NCBI RefSeq assembly: GCF_001425165.1
Contig: NZ_LMDU01000018.1
Location: forward strand, 1-64,000
Length of the DNA stretch: 64,000 bases
Direction of reading: 5' to 3'
Source of the DNA: Pelomonas sp. Root405
Lineage (GTDB): Bacteria; Pseudomonadota; Gammaproteobacteria; Burkholderiales; Burkholderiaceae_C
This document shows, in pieces, positions 24,955-35,101 of this stretch. Both the position numbers and the translations under genes were made by a program. The notes under the pieces are model-generated. The model saw only the letters and a list, made by a program, of their open reading frames with translations. It searched no databases and was not told where the DNA came from. Numbering within the stretch: position 1 is the stretch's first letter; each line of letters opens with the position of its first letter.

Positions 24955-25506
24955 GTGCTGAACCGTCCGGCGTCCCTCACCGCGCTCTTCCTCGCATTCA
25001 CGCGGCTCGCGCTGCAAGGCTTCGGCGGCGTGCTGGCGGTGGCGCAGCGTGAGCTGGTCGAGCGCCTGGGCTGGCTGAGCAAGGAAGAGTTCGTCGAGAC
25101 CCTGGCCATCGCCCAGGTGCTGCCCGGCCCCAATGTCGTCAACCTGTCGATGATGATCGGCGACCGCTTCTTCGGGCTGCGTGGTGCGTTGGCGGCACTG
25201 GCCGGCATGCTGGTCGCGCCGGCCGTCATCGTGCTGGGCCTGGCCATCGCCTATGGCGAGCTGGCCCAGCATCCGATGGCCGTGAACGCGTTGCGCGGCA
25301 TGGGCGCGGTGTCGGCCGGGTTGATCCTGGCCACGGGCATCAAGCTCCTGCCGGCGTTGGTGACCAGCCCGCTGGGCCGGCCGTTCGCCTTCGGCCTGGC
25401 TGTGCTGGCCTTCGTGCTGATCGGGCTTTTGCGCTGGCCGCTGATCGCCGTGCTGGCACTGCTGGGCGGCGGCGGCATGGCCATCGCTTGGTGGAAACTC
25501 AAGTGA
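24955..25506 (+). CDS. Chromate transporter, N-terminal half-type subunit
   Basis: A 183-residue membrane protein starting at GTG. FTRLALQGFGGVLAVAQRELV carries the family GFGG motif, and AIAQVLPGPNVVNLS contains the PGPN motif conserved in the CHR family. About six membrane segments follow. Short CHR proteins act as a pair of half-proteins, and the next gene provides the partner in opposite topology. Chromate efflux or sulfate-linked anion exchange is the known family role; the true substrate here is not shown. The GTGA overlap with the next gene indicates coupled translation. Confidence 0.9.
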   Translation: MLNRPASLTALFLAFTRLALQGFGGVLAVAQRELVERLGWLSKEEFVETLAIAQVLPGPNVVNLSMMIGDRFFGLRGALAALAGMLVAPAVIVLGLAIAYGELAQHPMAVNALRGMGAVSAGLILATGIKLLPALVTSPLGRPFAFGLAVLAFVLIGLLRWPLIAVLALLGGGGMAIAWWKLK

Positions 25507-26045
25507 CGACGCCGGTCGATCTCTCCAGCCTCTTCCTGCACTTCCTGACGTTGTCGCTGCTGTCCATCGGTGGCGCCATCTCGACGGTGCCGGAGATGCA
25601 CCGCTTTCTCGTCGACAAGACCGGCTGGTTGACGGACACCAGCTTCACCTCGTCGATTGCCCTGGCCCAGGCCGCGCCGGGGCCCAACATCCTGTTCGTC
25701 GCGGTGCTGGGCTTCAACGTGGCGGGCGTGTCGGGTGCCGCAGCGGCGATGGCCGGCATCATGCTGCCGTCGAGCGTGCTGACGCTCACGGCCACGCGCT
25801 GGATGCGCGACCACCGCGGCCACCTCGGCCTGCGCGCCTTCTCGGCCGGCATGATGCCGCTGACCCTCGGGCTGATCATCGCCACCGGCTGGCTGCTCGC
25901 CCTGCCCTTCCTGCGCGCCGAGGCGCACCGCTGGGGCGCTGTGGCGCTGATCGCCGCGACCGTCGTGCTGACGCTGAAGACGAGGCTGGGCCTCGTCTGG
26001 ATGGTGCTCGGTGGTGGCGTGGTCGGCGCCTTGGGTTTCGTTTAA
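25503..26045 (+). CDS. Chromate transporter, second half-type subunit
   Basis: A 180-residue membrane protein. The GTG at 25503 overlaps the previous stop (GTGA) and has GGTGGA at suitable spacing; a TTG 15 bases upstream is the alternative. LSLLSIGGAISTVPEMHR carries the family GG motif and LAQAAPGPNILF the PGPN motif. About six hydrophobic segments. With its neighbour it forms the two-gene version of the ChrA transporter. Its stop codon interlocks with the stop of the convergent gene (TTAA at 26042-26045), so no terminator separates them. Confidence 0.9.
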   Translation: MTTPVDLSSLFLHFLTLSLLSIGGAISTVPEMHRFLVDKTGWLTDTSFTSSIALAQAAPGPNILFVAVLGFNVAGVSGAAAAMAGIMLPSSVLTLTATRWMRDHRGHLGLRAFSAGMMPLTLGLIIATGWLLALPFLRAEAHRWGAVALIAATVVLTLKTRLGLVWMVLGGGVVGALGFV

Positions 26046-26506
26046 ACGCCGATGCCGGCCTGCACCGTGGCCGAGCGCTTGGTGACCGGCGCCGTGCCCA
26101 ATGTCACCTGGGCATAGACCTCGTCGGAACGCGGCATGTAGATGGGCGTGTTGATGTCCGCCCAGCCGACGATCTCCTTGCCGGCATCTTCATCGAGCTT
26201 GGCGGTGTCGATGGCGCGCTTCTCGGAATAGTTGACGGCGCCGGCCGCCAGCACGGTCACGGCCTTGTAGGAGCGCAGCAGGATTCCGCCGCTGACCCAC
26301 ATGAAGGTGCTGATGAGATCGTCCGCCGTGCTGTCGCCTGAGGGCAGGTTGTCGCCGGACAGGTCCTCGCCGTAGAGCTTGATCTCCAGGCGATAGGTGC
26401 GGTCGACGTCGCTGGCGTCGAAGTTCATCGTGCCGGCGACGGTCACGTCGCGCTTGTCGCCGCTGGTGCTGCCGAGGGTGACGGTGGGGGTGGAAAGTGT
26501 GGCCAT
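26042..26506 (-). CDS. Hypothetical protein, beta-rich, 154 residues
   Basis: Not recognised. AAGGAG lies seven bases before the ATG, a very good ribosome site, suggesting real and efficient expression. The protein has no signal peptide, membrane segment or cysteines, and reads as alternating beta-strands (TVTLGSTSGDKRDVTVAG, RTYRLEIKLYGED) with several Asp/Ser-rich turns. It is small, polar and could be a beta-sandwich-like protein. It stands alone between the chromate transporter and a GlxA regulator gene on the same strand, 110 bases downstream of the latter. No function is suggested. Confidence 0.7.
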   Translation of the reverse strand: MATLSTPTVTLGSTSGDKRDVTVAGTMNFDASDVDRTYRLEIKLYGEDLSGDNLPSGDSTADDLISTFMWVSGGILLRSYKAVTVLAAGAVNYSEKRAIDTAKLDEDAGKEIVGWADINTPIYMPRSDEVYAQVTLGTAPVTKRSATVQAGIGV

Positions 26507-26616
26507 GACGGGCTCCTTGATGGGTGAGTCAGGTGGTGGCTTGCCAGGGTTCGGCTTGCCTGCCTGTACTGACGCAAGGGCGCGCCCCCAGGGATCAACG
26601 CATCGATGGTGAAAGT

Positions 26617-27594
26617 TCACCCTGCGACGGCGCCACCCGGTCGAAACGCCGCAGGCGGGCGGCCCAGCAGCCGCAGGAAGGCGCGCCGCATGCGCTCGGT
26701 GCTGCCGAAACCGCAGTCCAGCGCCACCCGGAGCACCGCCGCCGACCCGCTCTCCAGCGCCGCGCGTGCCGCTTCCACGCGCAGCCGCTCGACGGCCTGC
26801 GCGGGCGTGGCGCCGGTCTCGGCATGAAAGCAGCGCGCGAAGTGGCGCGGGCTCATGCAGGCCTGCGCGGCCAGGTCCTCCACGCGGTGGTCGCGCGCCA
26901 GGTCCCGCCGCACCTCGTCCAGCAGCGCGCCGAAGCGGCCGTCGGGCCGCTGCAGATCCAGCAACGGCGAGAACTGCGACTGCCCGCCGGGCCGCCGCCG
27001 CTCCACGACGAGCTGCCGCGCGGCCTCGCGGGCGATGTCTTCGCCATGGTCGTGGGCCAGCAGCGCGAGGCACAGGTCGATGCCGGCCGTCATGCCGGCA
27101 CTCGTCCAGAGTTCCGGCAGGCCTTGCCGGCGGACGGCGGGCTCGCGCACGTAGATGCGGTCGGGCTGCAGGCGCACCGCAGGGAAGTCCGTGGCGAACT
27201 GCCGGCTGCGCGACCAATGCGTCGTCGCCGTGCGCTCATCCAGCAGGCCGGCTGCCGCCAGCAGCAGGCTGCCGCTGCAAATGCTGGCCACGCGCGCGCC
27301 CGAGCGGCTGGCCCGCTGCAGCCAGGCCACCAGCCGTGTGTCGCTGCAGGCGGCGTCCACGCCGTCGCCGCCGATCACCATCACCAGGTCGAGATCGCCC
27401 AGCCGGCGCGGCAGCCCTTGCACAGGCCAGGCCACGCCGGCAGAGCTCCGCACGGCGGGCCCGGCGCTGGCCACCAAGCGCCAGTCGTAGCTGCCCGGCC
27501 GCGCCAGCCGGGCCACCTCGAACACGGCCATGGGCCCGGCCAGGTCCAGCTGCTGAAAGCCCGGGAAGAGCACGAAGGCGATGCGGCAGGTCAT
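26617..27594 (-). CDS. GlxA-family transcriptional regulator (DJ-1/PfpI-like domain plus AraC HTH)
   Basis: A 325-residue regulator. Residues 1-180 form a DJ-1/PfpI-like domain: FVLFPGFQQLDLAGP at the start, ASICSGSLLLAAAG with the Cys of the nucleophile-elbow position, and TATTHW. Residues 215-320 form an AraC-type HTH with the ACMSPRHFARCFHAETG and DCGFGSTERMRRAF helices. Members of this class sense small molecules and activate nearby catabolic genes. It is divergent from a DJ-1/PfpI gene and an aminotransferase gene across 107 bases, and its sensor domain resembles that neighbour's product, so it probably controls that pair (inference). Confidence 0.9.
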   Translation of the reverse strand: MTCRIAFVLFPGFQQLDLAGPMAVFEVARLARPGSYDWRLVASAGPAVRSSAGVAWPVQGLPRRLGDLDLVMVIGGDGVDAACSDTRLVAWLQRASRSGARVASICSGSLLLAAAGLLDERTATTHWSRSRQFATDFPAVRLQPDRIYVREPAVRRQGLPELWTSAGMTAGIDLCLALLAHDHGEDIAREAARQLVVERRRPGGQSQFSPLLDLQRPDGRFGALLDEVRRDLARDHRVEDLAAQACMSPRHFARCFHAETGATPAQAVERLRVEAARAALESGSAAVLRVALDCGFGSTERMRRAFLRLLGRPPAAFRPGGAVAG

Positions 27595-27701
27595 GACCGC
27601 ATCTTGGCAGAAAAGGTGGGAACTGCGTCATGGCGGCCAAGGTCGGCTCGCCGCAAACTGACCGTCATCAACAAGCGCAGGCGGCAGGAGGCCGCATCAC
27701 C

Positions 27702-28304
27702 ATGAACGTTGGCATCCTGGTTTTCGACGAGATGGAGCTGCTGGACATGGCCGGCCCCTACGAGGTGTTCACCACGGCGGCCCGAGTGCATGCACGAACG
27801 CAGCCGACGGCCGCTGCACCGCTGTTCACGGTGACCACGCTGGCGCGCAGCGCGGCCCCTGTGCGCGCTCGCGCTGGCCTGCAGGTGCAGCCAGACGCGA
27901 CGCTGGCCAACCACCCGCCACTCGCGTGCGCCATCGTGCCGGGTGGCGTCGTGGATGCCGAACTGCGGCAGCCCGAGACGCTGGCGTGGATCGCCGCCCA
28001 GCGGCACACGGCGCAGGTGCTCGCGTCCGTCTGCACGGGTGCCCTGCTGCTGGCCGAAGCCGGCGTGCTGGACGGCCTGGCCGCCACCACGCACTGGGAA
28101 GACCTCGATGCGCTGCGCGAGTTGCGGCCAGCGGTGCATGTGCGCGAAGGCCTGCGCTGGGTGGACGAGGGCGCGGTGGTCACGTCCGCCGGCATCTCGG
28201 CCGGCATCGACATGTGCCTGCACCTCGTGCAGCGCCTGCACAGCCGCGAGCTGGCCCTGGCCACTGCACGGCAGATGGACTACGCGTGGAGCGAGATGCC
28301 ATGA
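27702..28304 (+). CDS. DJ-1/PfpI family protein
   Basis: A 200-residue single-domain DJ-1/PfpI protein: NVGILVFDEMELLDMAGP at the N-terminus, ASVCTGALLLAEAG with the reactive Cys, and TSAGISAGIDMCLHL. Family members include isonitrile hydratases, glyoxalase-like and amidase-like enzymes; the CTG form is closest to the isonitrile hydratase-like group. GGAGG lies upstream of the ATG. The stop overlaps the start of the aminotransferase gene (ATGA), so they are coupled. The likely regulator is the divergent GlxA protein, whose sensor domain is a paralogue. Confidence 0.85.
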   Translation: MNVGILVFDEMELLDMAGPYEVFTTAARVHARTQPTAAAPLFTVTTLARSAAPVRARAGLQVQPDATLANHPPLACAIVPGGVVDAELRQPETLAWIAAQRHTAQVLASVCTGALLLAEAGVLDGLAATTHWEDLDALRELRPAVHVREGLRWVDEGAVVTSAGISAGIDMCLHLVQRLHSRELALATARQMDYAWSEMP

Positions 28305-29494
28305 GCGCCACGGACCACGACATCGGCCACGACCTCATCACCATCACGCACCGCCCCGACACGGTCTTCGTCTCGGGCCAGGGCGCGTGGCTGGTCGACG
28401 AGGGCGGCAAGCGCCATCTGGACCTCGTGCAGGGCTGGGCCGTGAACAGCCTGGGCCACAGCCCGGCTCTCATCACGCAGGCGCTGCTGGCGCAGTCGCA
28501 GCGGCTGTTGAACGCCAGCCCCGCCTACTACAACCGGCCGCTGCTGGACCTGGCCGCGCGGCTCGTCGAATTGAGCTGCTTCGACCGGGTCTTCCTCGCC
28601 AGCTCCGGCGCCGAGGCCAACGAAGGCGCGGTGAAGCTCGCGCGGCGCTGGGGCAGCCGCATGCGCGGCGGCGCGCACGAGGTCATCGGCTTCGAGCAGG
28701 CTTTCCATGGCCGCACGCTGGCGATGATGAGCGCGTCGGGCAAGCCGGGCTGGGGCGACCTTTACCCGCCCATGCCCGGCGGCTTCGTGAAGGCGCGGCT
28801 CAACGACATCGCCTCGGTGGAGCGCGCGATCTCGCCGCGCACGGCGGCCGTGATGATCGAGTTCGTGCAGGGCGAGGCGGGCGTCGTCCTGGCCGACCCG
28901 GGCTTCGTGCGCGAGCTGCGCGCGCTGACGGCCGAACGCGGCGTGCTGCTGATCGCCGACGAGGTGCAGACGGGCATCGGCCGCTGCGGCCATGCCTTCG
29001 CCCACGAGCACTTCGGCATCGAGCCGGATGTGATGACGCTGGCCAAGGGCCTGGGCGGCGGTGTGCCGCTGGCGGCGCTGCTGTGCAAGGAGGCCTTCAA
29101 CTGCTTCCTGCCCGGCGACCAGGGCGGCACCTTCTGCGGCAACCCGCTGATGGCGGCGGTGGGGCTGGCCGTGGTGAACGAGGTCTGCCGCGAGGACTTC
29201 CTGGCCGGCGTGCGCGAGCGTGCCGCGCAACTGTCCGCCGGGCTGCAGGCGATTGCGCGCGACCACGGCCTGGTGGGCGAGCGGGGCCTGGGCCTGCTGC
29301 GCGCCCTGGTGCTGCCGTCAGACAGCGCGGGCGAGGTGGTGGCCGCCGCCCAGGCGCTGGCGCCGGTGGGCCTGCTGCTCAATGCGCCGCGCCCTCACCT
29401 GATCCGCCTGATGCCGGCGCTGAACATCAGCGCGACGGAGATGGACGAGGGGCTGGCACTGCTGCGCCGGGCGCTGCGCGAGGTGCTGGGCTGA
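28301..29494 (+). CDS. Class III PLP aminotransferase (ArgD-like)
   Basis: A 397-residue fold-type I transaminase. SSGAEANEGAVKLAR is the phosphate-binding region, FHGRTLAMMSASG follows, LLIADEVQTGIGRCG holds the PLP-binding Asp, and LAKGLGGGVPLAA the Schiff-base Lys. Length and motifs fit acetylornithine/succinyldiaminopimelate transaminases. However, it is translationally coupled to a DJ-1/PfpI gene rather than arginine genes, so an omega-amine or other substrate is possible. It converges on upp with four bases between stops. Confidence 0.87.
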   Translation: MSATDHDIGHDLITITHRPDTVFVSGQGAWLVDEGGKRHLDLVQGWAVNSLGHSPALITQALLAQSQRLLNASPAYYNRPLLDLAARLVELSCFDRVFLASSGAEANEGAVKLARRWGSRMRGGAHEVIGFEQAFHGRTLAMMSASGKPGWGDLYPPMPGGFVKARLNDIASVERAISPRTAAVMIEFVQGEAGVVLADPGFVRELRALTAERGVLLIADEVQTGIGRCGHAFAHEHFGIEPDVMTLAKGLGGGVPLAALLCKEAFNCFLPGDQGGTFCGNPLMAAVGLAVVNEVCREDFLAGVRERAAQLSAGLQAIARDHGLVGERGLGLLRALVLPSDSAGEVVAAAQALAPVGLLLNAPRPHLIRLMPALNISATEMDEGLALLRRALREVLG

Positions 29495-29498
29495 AGGA

Positions 29499-30131
29499 CT
29501 AGCCTTGCGTGGTTCCGAAGATCTTGTCGCCCGCGTCGCCCAGGCCCGGAATGATGTAGCCGACCTCGTTCAGGTGGCTGTCGATGGCGGCCGTCCAGCA
29601 GCGCACGTCAGGGTGGGCGCTCTCCAGCGCCTTCACGCCCTCCGGCGCCGCCACCAGCACCAGCGCGCGCACGTCCTTGCAGCCCCGCGCCTTCAGCAGG
29701 TCGACCGTCGCGATCATGCTGCCGGCCGTGGCCAGCATCGGGTCGATGATGAGCGCCGTCCGGGCGTCGAGGTTGCCGACGAACTTGTCGAAGTAGTTCA
29801 CCGGCTTGAGCGTCTCGTGGTCGCGGGCCAGGCCGACGACCGACACCTTGGCGTTGGGCAGGATGTCCAGCACGCCGTCCAGCATGCCCAGGCCTGCACG
29901 CAGGATGGGCACGACGGTGACCTTGCGGCCCGCGATCTGGTCGATCTCAGCGGGGCCGCTCCAGCAGTTGATGGTCGTCTTCTCCAGCGGGAAGTCGGCC
30001 GTCGCCTCGTAGCAGAGCAGCCGCGCCACCTCGCCGGTCAGCTCGCGGAACTTCTTGGTCGAGATGTCGGCCTCGCGCATCAGCCCGATCTTGTGCTTGA
30101 CGAGGGGGTGCGTGACTTCGATGACGGCCAT
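29499..30131 (-). CDS. upp: Uracil phosphoribosyltransferase
   Basis: A 210-residue enzyme making UMP from uracil and PRPP in pyrimidine salvage. The near-complete family pattern is present: [13 protein letters not shown] at the N-terminus, [11 protein letters not shown], the PRPP loop in [13 protein letters not shown] (near residues 128-140), and [17 protein letters not shown] at the C-terminus that binds uracil. Length equals the usual 208-210. It lies 33 bases downstream of rlmB on the same strand and is probably expressed from the same or its own promoter. No regulatory RNA is obvious in the short gap. Confidence 0.97.
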   Translation of the reverse strand: MAVIEVTHPLVKHKIGLMREADISTKKFRELTGEVARLLCYEATADFPLEKTTINCWSGPAEIDQIAGRKVTVVPILRAGLGMLDGVLDILPNAKVSVVGLARDHETLKPVNYFDKFVGNLDARTALIIDPMLATAGSMIATVDLLKARGCKDVRALVLVAAPEGVKALESAHPDVRCWTAAIDSHLNEVGYIIPGLGDAGDKIFGTTQG

Positions 30132-30164
30132 GGCGGGCTTCCTAGTTTTTCTGAGTAGTCAGAA

Positions 30165-30902
30165 TTATCGACGCTGGCGCAGCACCTCATACAAGCAGAT
30201 GCCCGAGGCCACCGACACGTTCAGGCTCTCGACCGCGCCGGCCATCGGGATGTGCACCAGCTCGTCGCAGGTCTTGGCCGTCAACTGACGCATGCCTTCG
30301 CCCTCGGCGCCCAGCACGAAGGCGATGGGGCGCTTCAAGTCCAGGTCATAGATCGAACGCTCCGCCTGATCGGAGGTGCCGACCACCCAGATGTCGCGCT
30401 CCTTCAGCTCATTCAAGGTCCGTGCCAGGTTGGTGACCATCAGATAGGGCACCGTCTCGGCCGCGCCGCTGGCCACCTTGGCCACCGTCGCGTTCAGGCC
30501 CACGGCGCGGTCCTTGGGCGCGACGACGGCATGCGCGCCCGCCCCATCGGCCACGCGAAGGCAGGCACCGAGGTTGTGCGGGTCGGTCACGCCGTCCAGC
30601 ACCAGCACCAGCGGCGGGCCTTCCACCGCATCGAGCACGTCGTCCAGCGAATGGAGCTGGGCCAGCGCCTGCACGCGGGCGACCACACCCTGGTGGCGCG
30701 GGCTGCCGGCGATCTGGCTCAGGCGCTCGTCGTTGCTCTCCACCAGCTTGGCGCCGGCCTCCTTGGCGCGCTCGACGAAGGCGCGCATGCGCTGGTCGCG
30801 TCGGGAGGGATCGAAATGGACCTCGGCGACCGAGGCCGGGTGGGTCTTGAGACGGACGGTGACGGCGTGGAAGCCGAACAGGACAGACTTGGCAGAGCTC
30901 AT
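30165..30902 (-). CDS. rlmB: 23S rRNA (guanosine-2251-2'-O)-methyltransferase
   Basis: A 245-residue SPOUT methyltransferase. An N-terminal L30e-like RNA-binding substrate domain (about 1-85) is followed by the catalytic domain: [16 protein letters not shown] is motif 1, [10 protein letters not shown] motif 2, and [15 protein letters not shown] motif 3, forming the trefoil-knot SAM site. It methylates the peptidyl-transferase loop of 23S rRNA. It follows the polysaccharide deacetylase gene by ten bases, so it is probably in the same transcript despite the unrelated role. Confidence 0.95.
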   Translation of the reverse strand: MSSAKSVLFGFHAVTVRLKTHPASVAEVHFDPSRRDQRMRAFVERAKEAGAKLVESNDERLSQIAGSPRHQGVVARVQALAQLHSLDDVLDAVEGPPLVLVLDGVTDPHNLGACLRVADGAGAHAVVAPKDRAVGLNATVAKVASGAAETVPYLMVTNLARTLNELKERDIWVVGTSDQAERSIYDLDLKRPIAFVLGAEGEGMRQLTAKTCDELVHIPMAGAVESLNVSVASGICLYEVLRQRR

Positions 30903-30912
30903 GACTGCATTG

Positions 30913-31704
30913 TCAGCGCCCCGCCTGCTTGCGCGCGTTCTCCATCACGTTGACCATGGTGTCGGTCCACAGGCGCGCCTTGTTCTTCGCCAGGTGATCG
31001 AGCAACTGATCGTGCGCCTCGCGCGTGACGCTCAGGTGCTCGGCGCCGACGCCGTGAAACAGCAGCGACACCAGCGCCCGCTGGGACGCGGCCTTCTCGA
31101 CGAGGGCGATCAGCTGCTCGCCGCTCCAGCCCTCGACGAAATAGACCGGCATCGCATACGGGTCCATTTGTGCCGCGTCGGTGACCATGCCCGGGCCGGC
31201 CGCCCGGTAGGCGACGAAATGGGGCTTGAGCGCCGCGACGAAATCCTGGCTGCCGGCCTTCATGTCCAGGCAGGGGGGCGTGAACGTGCGCTTGGTCTTG
31301 CCGTCCAGCGACTGCAGCCAGGTGTTGGCTGCCAGGATGTGCTCCTGGACCTGAACGGGCGTCTGCTTCTCCAGATCGCGGTGCGGCAACACCCACTCGC
31401 GGCCTGCCCCCTTGGCCGAGCAGCCGTGGAACAGGCTGTGGTTGCCCAGCTCATGGCCCGCTGCGGCGGCGGCCTTCCATTCGTCCTGGCGGGCGGGCAG
31501 CGTCGGGCTGTTGATGGGCAGATAGAAGCTCGCCCGCAGGCCGCGCTTGTTCAACGCCGGCACCACATGGTCGAGCTGGCTGGCCAGCCCGTCGTCATAG
31601 CCCAGGCTGACCGCCGCCTGCGCCCCGCCGGGCCAGGCAAACGGCGCGGCCGCGGCCGTGGTGGCGACAAACAGGCACAGCGCGGCCACAAGCATCTTTC
31701 GCAT
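30913..31704 (-). CDS. Secreted polysaccharide deacetylase-family protein
   Basis: A 263-residue protein with a clear Sec signal (residues 1-20, ending AAAA-PF). The NodB-type fold shows SLGYDDG (catalytic Asp pair), [12 protein letters not shown] (the H-x-x-x-H metal-binding pair) and a late LFHGVG block with the conserved His. GAGGG precedes the ATG. It should remove N-acetyl (or O-acetyl) groups from a glycan in the periplasm. It lies 11 bases after an HGSNAT-type membrane acetyltransferase gene that could add acetyl groups, so both may edit the same polymer. Substrate is not known. Confidence 0.88.
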   Translation of the reverse strand: MRKMLVAALCLFVATTAAAAPFAWPGGAQAAVSLGYDDGLASQLDHVVPALNKRGLRASFYLPINSPTLPARQDEWKAAAAAGHELGNHSLFHGCSAKGAGREWVLPHRDLEKQTPVQVQEHILAANTWLQSLDGKTKRTFTPPCLDMKAGSQDFVAALKPHFVAYRAAGPGMVTDAAQMDPYAMPVYFVEGWSGEQLIALVEKAASQRALVSLLFHGVGAEHLSVTREAHDQLLDHLAKNKARLWTDTMVNVMENARKQAGR

Positions 31705-31715
31705 CGACCATTCCC

Positions 31716-32417
31716 TCAGAACAAGGTTTGAACCGCCATCAGCACGCCGATCAGCACGGGCTGGTGGACCATGTAGAAACTCAGCGACCAGCGCCCCAGC
31801 AGCACCAGCGGCCGCGGCGCGCCGCCCGCCCAGAGCTGCGGCCACTGGCGCGTGGCGACAAAGCCCAGCAGCATGACGCCCAGCCAGGGCAGCACCGGCA
31901 CATAGTCTTCGGTGACGGGCTTGCGCGTGACCAGGCCGGTCCAGTTCGCCCAACGGCCGTCGAACAGCGGGTGCTGGATGAAATGCGGCGCCGCGATGGC
32001 CAGCACAGCCAGCGCCAGCAGCACGGCATTCGGCAGCCGCGCCAGCCCCAGGCGCAACAGCAGCAACATCACCGCGATGCCGTGCAGCACGCCAAAGCTG
32101 ATCCAGCTGTTGGGGAACATGAACCACGAACCCAGCGACACCAGCAGCGCGCAGCCCGCCACCTGCAGCCAGCGCCGCCAGAACCGCCCCGCGCTCTGGC
32201 CGTTCAACATCGCATAGGCCTGGCCCGCGCCGGCGCAGAACAGGAACAGGCTGACGATGGCCGTGCGCTGCCAGGTCCAGACCGGGTCGCGGTAGAAGTC
32301 CTCGCGTATCCAGCCGAAGTGGTTGAGGTCGAAGCAGAAATGGAAGACCGCCATCCAGACGATGGCCGCGCCGCGCAGTGCGTCGAGGCGGTCCGAGCGG
32401 GAGGGTGGCAGGAGCAT
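31716..32417 (-). CDS. HGSNAT/DUF1624-type membrane acetyltransferase
   Basis: A 233-residue integral membrane protein with about seven helices. RLDALRGAAIVWMAVFHFCFDLNHFGW at the N-terminus has the family RLxxLRG start and the conserved His and Asp on the first helix, and WSLSFYMVHQPVL is near the C-terminus. The family uses cytoplasmic acetyl-CoA to acetylate an amino sugar across the membrane. The ATG chosen begins directly before SRSDRLDALRG; the frame is open upstream. It lies between a DUF4124 gene and the deacetylase gene on the same strand with gaps of 11-13 bases, suggesting an operon. Confidence 0.82.
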   Translation of the reverse strand: MLLPPSRSDRLDALRGAAIVWMAVFHFCFDLNHFGWIREDFYRDPVWTWQRTAIVSLFLFCAGAGQAYAMLNGQSAGRFWRRWLQVAGCALLVSLGSWFMFPNSWISFGVLHGIAVMLLLLRLGLARLPNAVLLALAVLAIAAPHFIQHPLFDGRWANWTGLVTRKPVTEDYVPVLPWLGVMLLGFVATRQWPQLWAGGAPRPLVLLGRWSLSFYMVHQPVLIGVLMAVQTLF

Positions 32418-32430
32418 GGGCGGCAAGCGG

Positions 32431-33048
32431 TCAGGGCGTCGGCGTGGAAGCCGGATTCTGACCACGGAGCAGGCTCCGCCCGGCTTGACGCTCGCGCAGC
32501 CTGTCCTCCGCGATGCGGCGGCGCGCGATGCGGTCGCCCTCGTCGGGGTCGGCCGCGCTGTGCATGGCCTCGGCGCGCAGCCGCGCGTCACGGCGGTCGC
32601 GGTCGCCGGTGTGGGTCTGCCGGGCCTGGGCGTCGCGGCTGATGGCCCAGTCAGCGTCGGTGTAGCGGCCCTGGCCCTTGCGGCACTGCCAGGCGCGCCG
32701 CACTTCGTCCTGCAGGAACTGGCGCTCGCGGTCGCCCAGCGTCGTCGAGTTGGCCCGCGTCTCCATGCCGCGGATCTCGCTGTCCCCGGGGCAGACATTG
32801 CCAGGCGGCCCTGCCGGCGCAGATGCTGCCACCGCGGCAGGCGGCGCAATGGCAGCGCGCGCCACCTCCGGCTTCAGGCCCTCGGCCATATTGGGCTGCA
32901 GGCTGCGTTCGGCCACCGGCTGGCCGCTGCCCGGGCAAGGCTTGTCGCTGAAGCGCACCTGGCCGTTGACCTCGCATTTCCACACCTGCTGCGCCGCTGC
33001 GCTTGACAGCAGCATCGCCAACACCAGCCCCAGTCCCGTCTGCTTCAT
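32431..33048 (-). CDS. DUF4124 domain-containing protein
   Basis: A 205-residue exported protein. After a signal peptide (residues 1-19, SSAAA-QQ), VWKCEVNGQVRFSDKPCPG is the DUF4124 signature with two Cys that likely form a disulfide. The remaining part is Ala/Pro-rich then highly charged and coiled (many Arg, Glu, Asp), with a second Cys pair in VCPGDSEIRG and WQCRKGQG. The family is periplasmic and common in betaproteobacteria with no known function. GGAGACGGGG precedes the ATG. It heads the minus-strand run leading to upp and is divergent from the HtrA-like protease gene. Confidence 0.85.
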   Translation of the reverse strand: MKQTGLGLVLAMLLSSAAAQQVWKCEVNGQVRFSDKPCPGSGQPVAERSLQPNMAEGLKPEVARAAIAPPAAVAASAPAGPPGNVCPGDSEIRGMETRANSTTLGDRERQFLQDEVRRAWQCRKGQGRYTDADWAISRDAQARQTHTGDRDRRDARLRAEAMHSAADPDEGDRIARRRIAEDRLRERQAGRSLLRGQNPASTPTP

Positions 33049-33108
33049 CCCCGTCTCCCGAACTGCAACCAAAATGCGGCCGTCGACAACCGCCGCGCCG
33101 CCCACGCC

Positions 33109-34185
<1,077 letters not shown>

Positions 34186-34212
34186 TAGCGCAGGAAATGA
34201 ACTGGAAGCCTA

Positions 34213-35046
34213 ATGGGTGAAGCGTTTGCGTCGGACGTAATAAAACTCATCTGGCTATGCATTGCCTGGCTAATCGCCATAACCATATCGTTCACAGCGC
34301 TACTGCGGCGGCGCCATGGCGTCACTAGCGCTATTGTGCTTATGGCATCCATAGCAAGTCTTCCTGTCTACTTCGCGGTTTCCATCTGGCATGGAAATTA
34401 CCGAGACAAATCCAGTACAGATGCGAAAAGAGCACTTGCAGAGGATGAATCCGTTCGGTACCAAAAGCTTTGCTCGAACGAGCAGCAGCTCAGCGTTTCT
34501 AAGACCGTTCCAAGCGCCAAAGGGCTAACCATCCGTATTCACGAAGCGTCGAGCGCACATATGCAGCCGCTTGACATTATGAAACCCGTGCAAACTAAAG
34601 ACGGCATTTGCTGGACAACGCGTGGAGATCACTCATGCACGACTTTGGAAATAGAGAATATTGAATGGGTCGAATGGAATCCCAGCCAATATGCTTCGTG
34701 GTGCACCGAGGCCGAACATTCAAGGCCCTGCCACCGCATATTGCGTTACGCGACGAGAAAACAAAGCATTTCAGAAATCAATAGTTTTACGGCAACACTT
34801 GAATTGGATGCGTCGAGATCGGAGCGCATCTCACCATTAATTGATCGATTTCGGATTACGGTCAAAGAGCCCACCTCACCGACCGTGCTCGCAGAAACAT
34901 TCATATATAGAAAAGCTTGGTTCACCGACCTCGGTCCCAATCCCAATCAAGCGCGAGAGCCAACTCATTGCCCGGACCGCGACGTCGCGATCGGCAAGCT
35001 GCTTGACGCAGTCACTGCTCCAGCAGACGGCAACGCCAGCCCGTAA
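34213..35046 (+). CDS. Hypothetical membrane-anchored protein, AT-rich, probably acquired
   Basis: A 277-residue product I do not recognise. Two transmembrane helices lie at about residues 10-30 and 40-60, followed by a soluble domain with at least five Cys that could form disulfides outside the cytoplasm. Base composition is strikingly lower in G+C than all neighbours: the lines starting at 34381 and 34801 count to 45% and 47%, and codons such as TTA, ATA and AAT that are rare elsewhere are common here. This and the lack of a family suggest recent horizontal gain. No mobile-element end or direct repeat is visible around it. Confidence 0.65.
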   Translation: MGEAFASDVIKLIWLCIAWLIAITISFTALLRRRHGVTSAIVLMASIASLPVYFAVSIWHGNYRDKSSTDAKRALAEDESVRYQKLCSNEQQLSVSKTVPSAKGLTIRIHEASSAHMQPLDIMKPVQTKDGICWTTRGDHSCTTLEIENIEWVEWNPSQYASWCTEAEHSRPCHRILRYATRKQSISEINSFTATLELDASRSERISPLIDRFRITVKEPTSPTVLAETFIYRKAWFTDLGPNPNQAREPTHCPDRDVAIGKLLDAVTAPADGNASP

Positions 35047-35101
35047 AGTAGCGCCCCGCCCAGGCGCCGTCAGCGCGGGGCTCACCAATACAGGAACACC
35101 C

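Noticed and set aside
28301..29494. Firm assignment as argD
   Set aside because: No arginine or lysine biosynthesis neighbours; the gene is coupled to a DJ-1/PfpI gene, so only the class III aminotransferase level is safe.
34213..35046. Prophage or insertion sequence around the AT-rich gene
   Set aside because: No transposase, integrase, terminal inverted repeats or direct repeats are visible at its edges.
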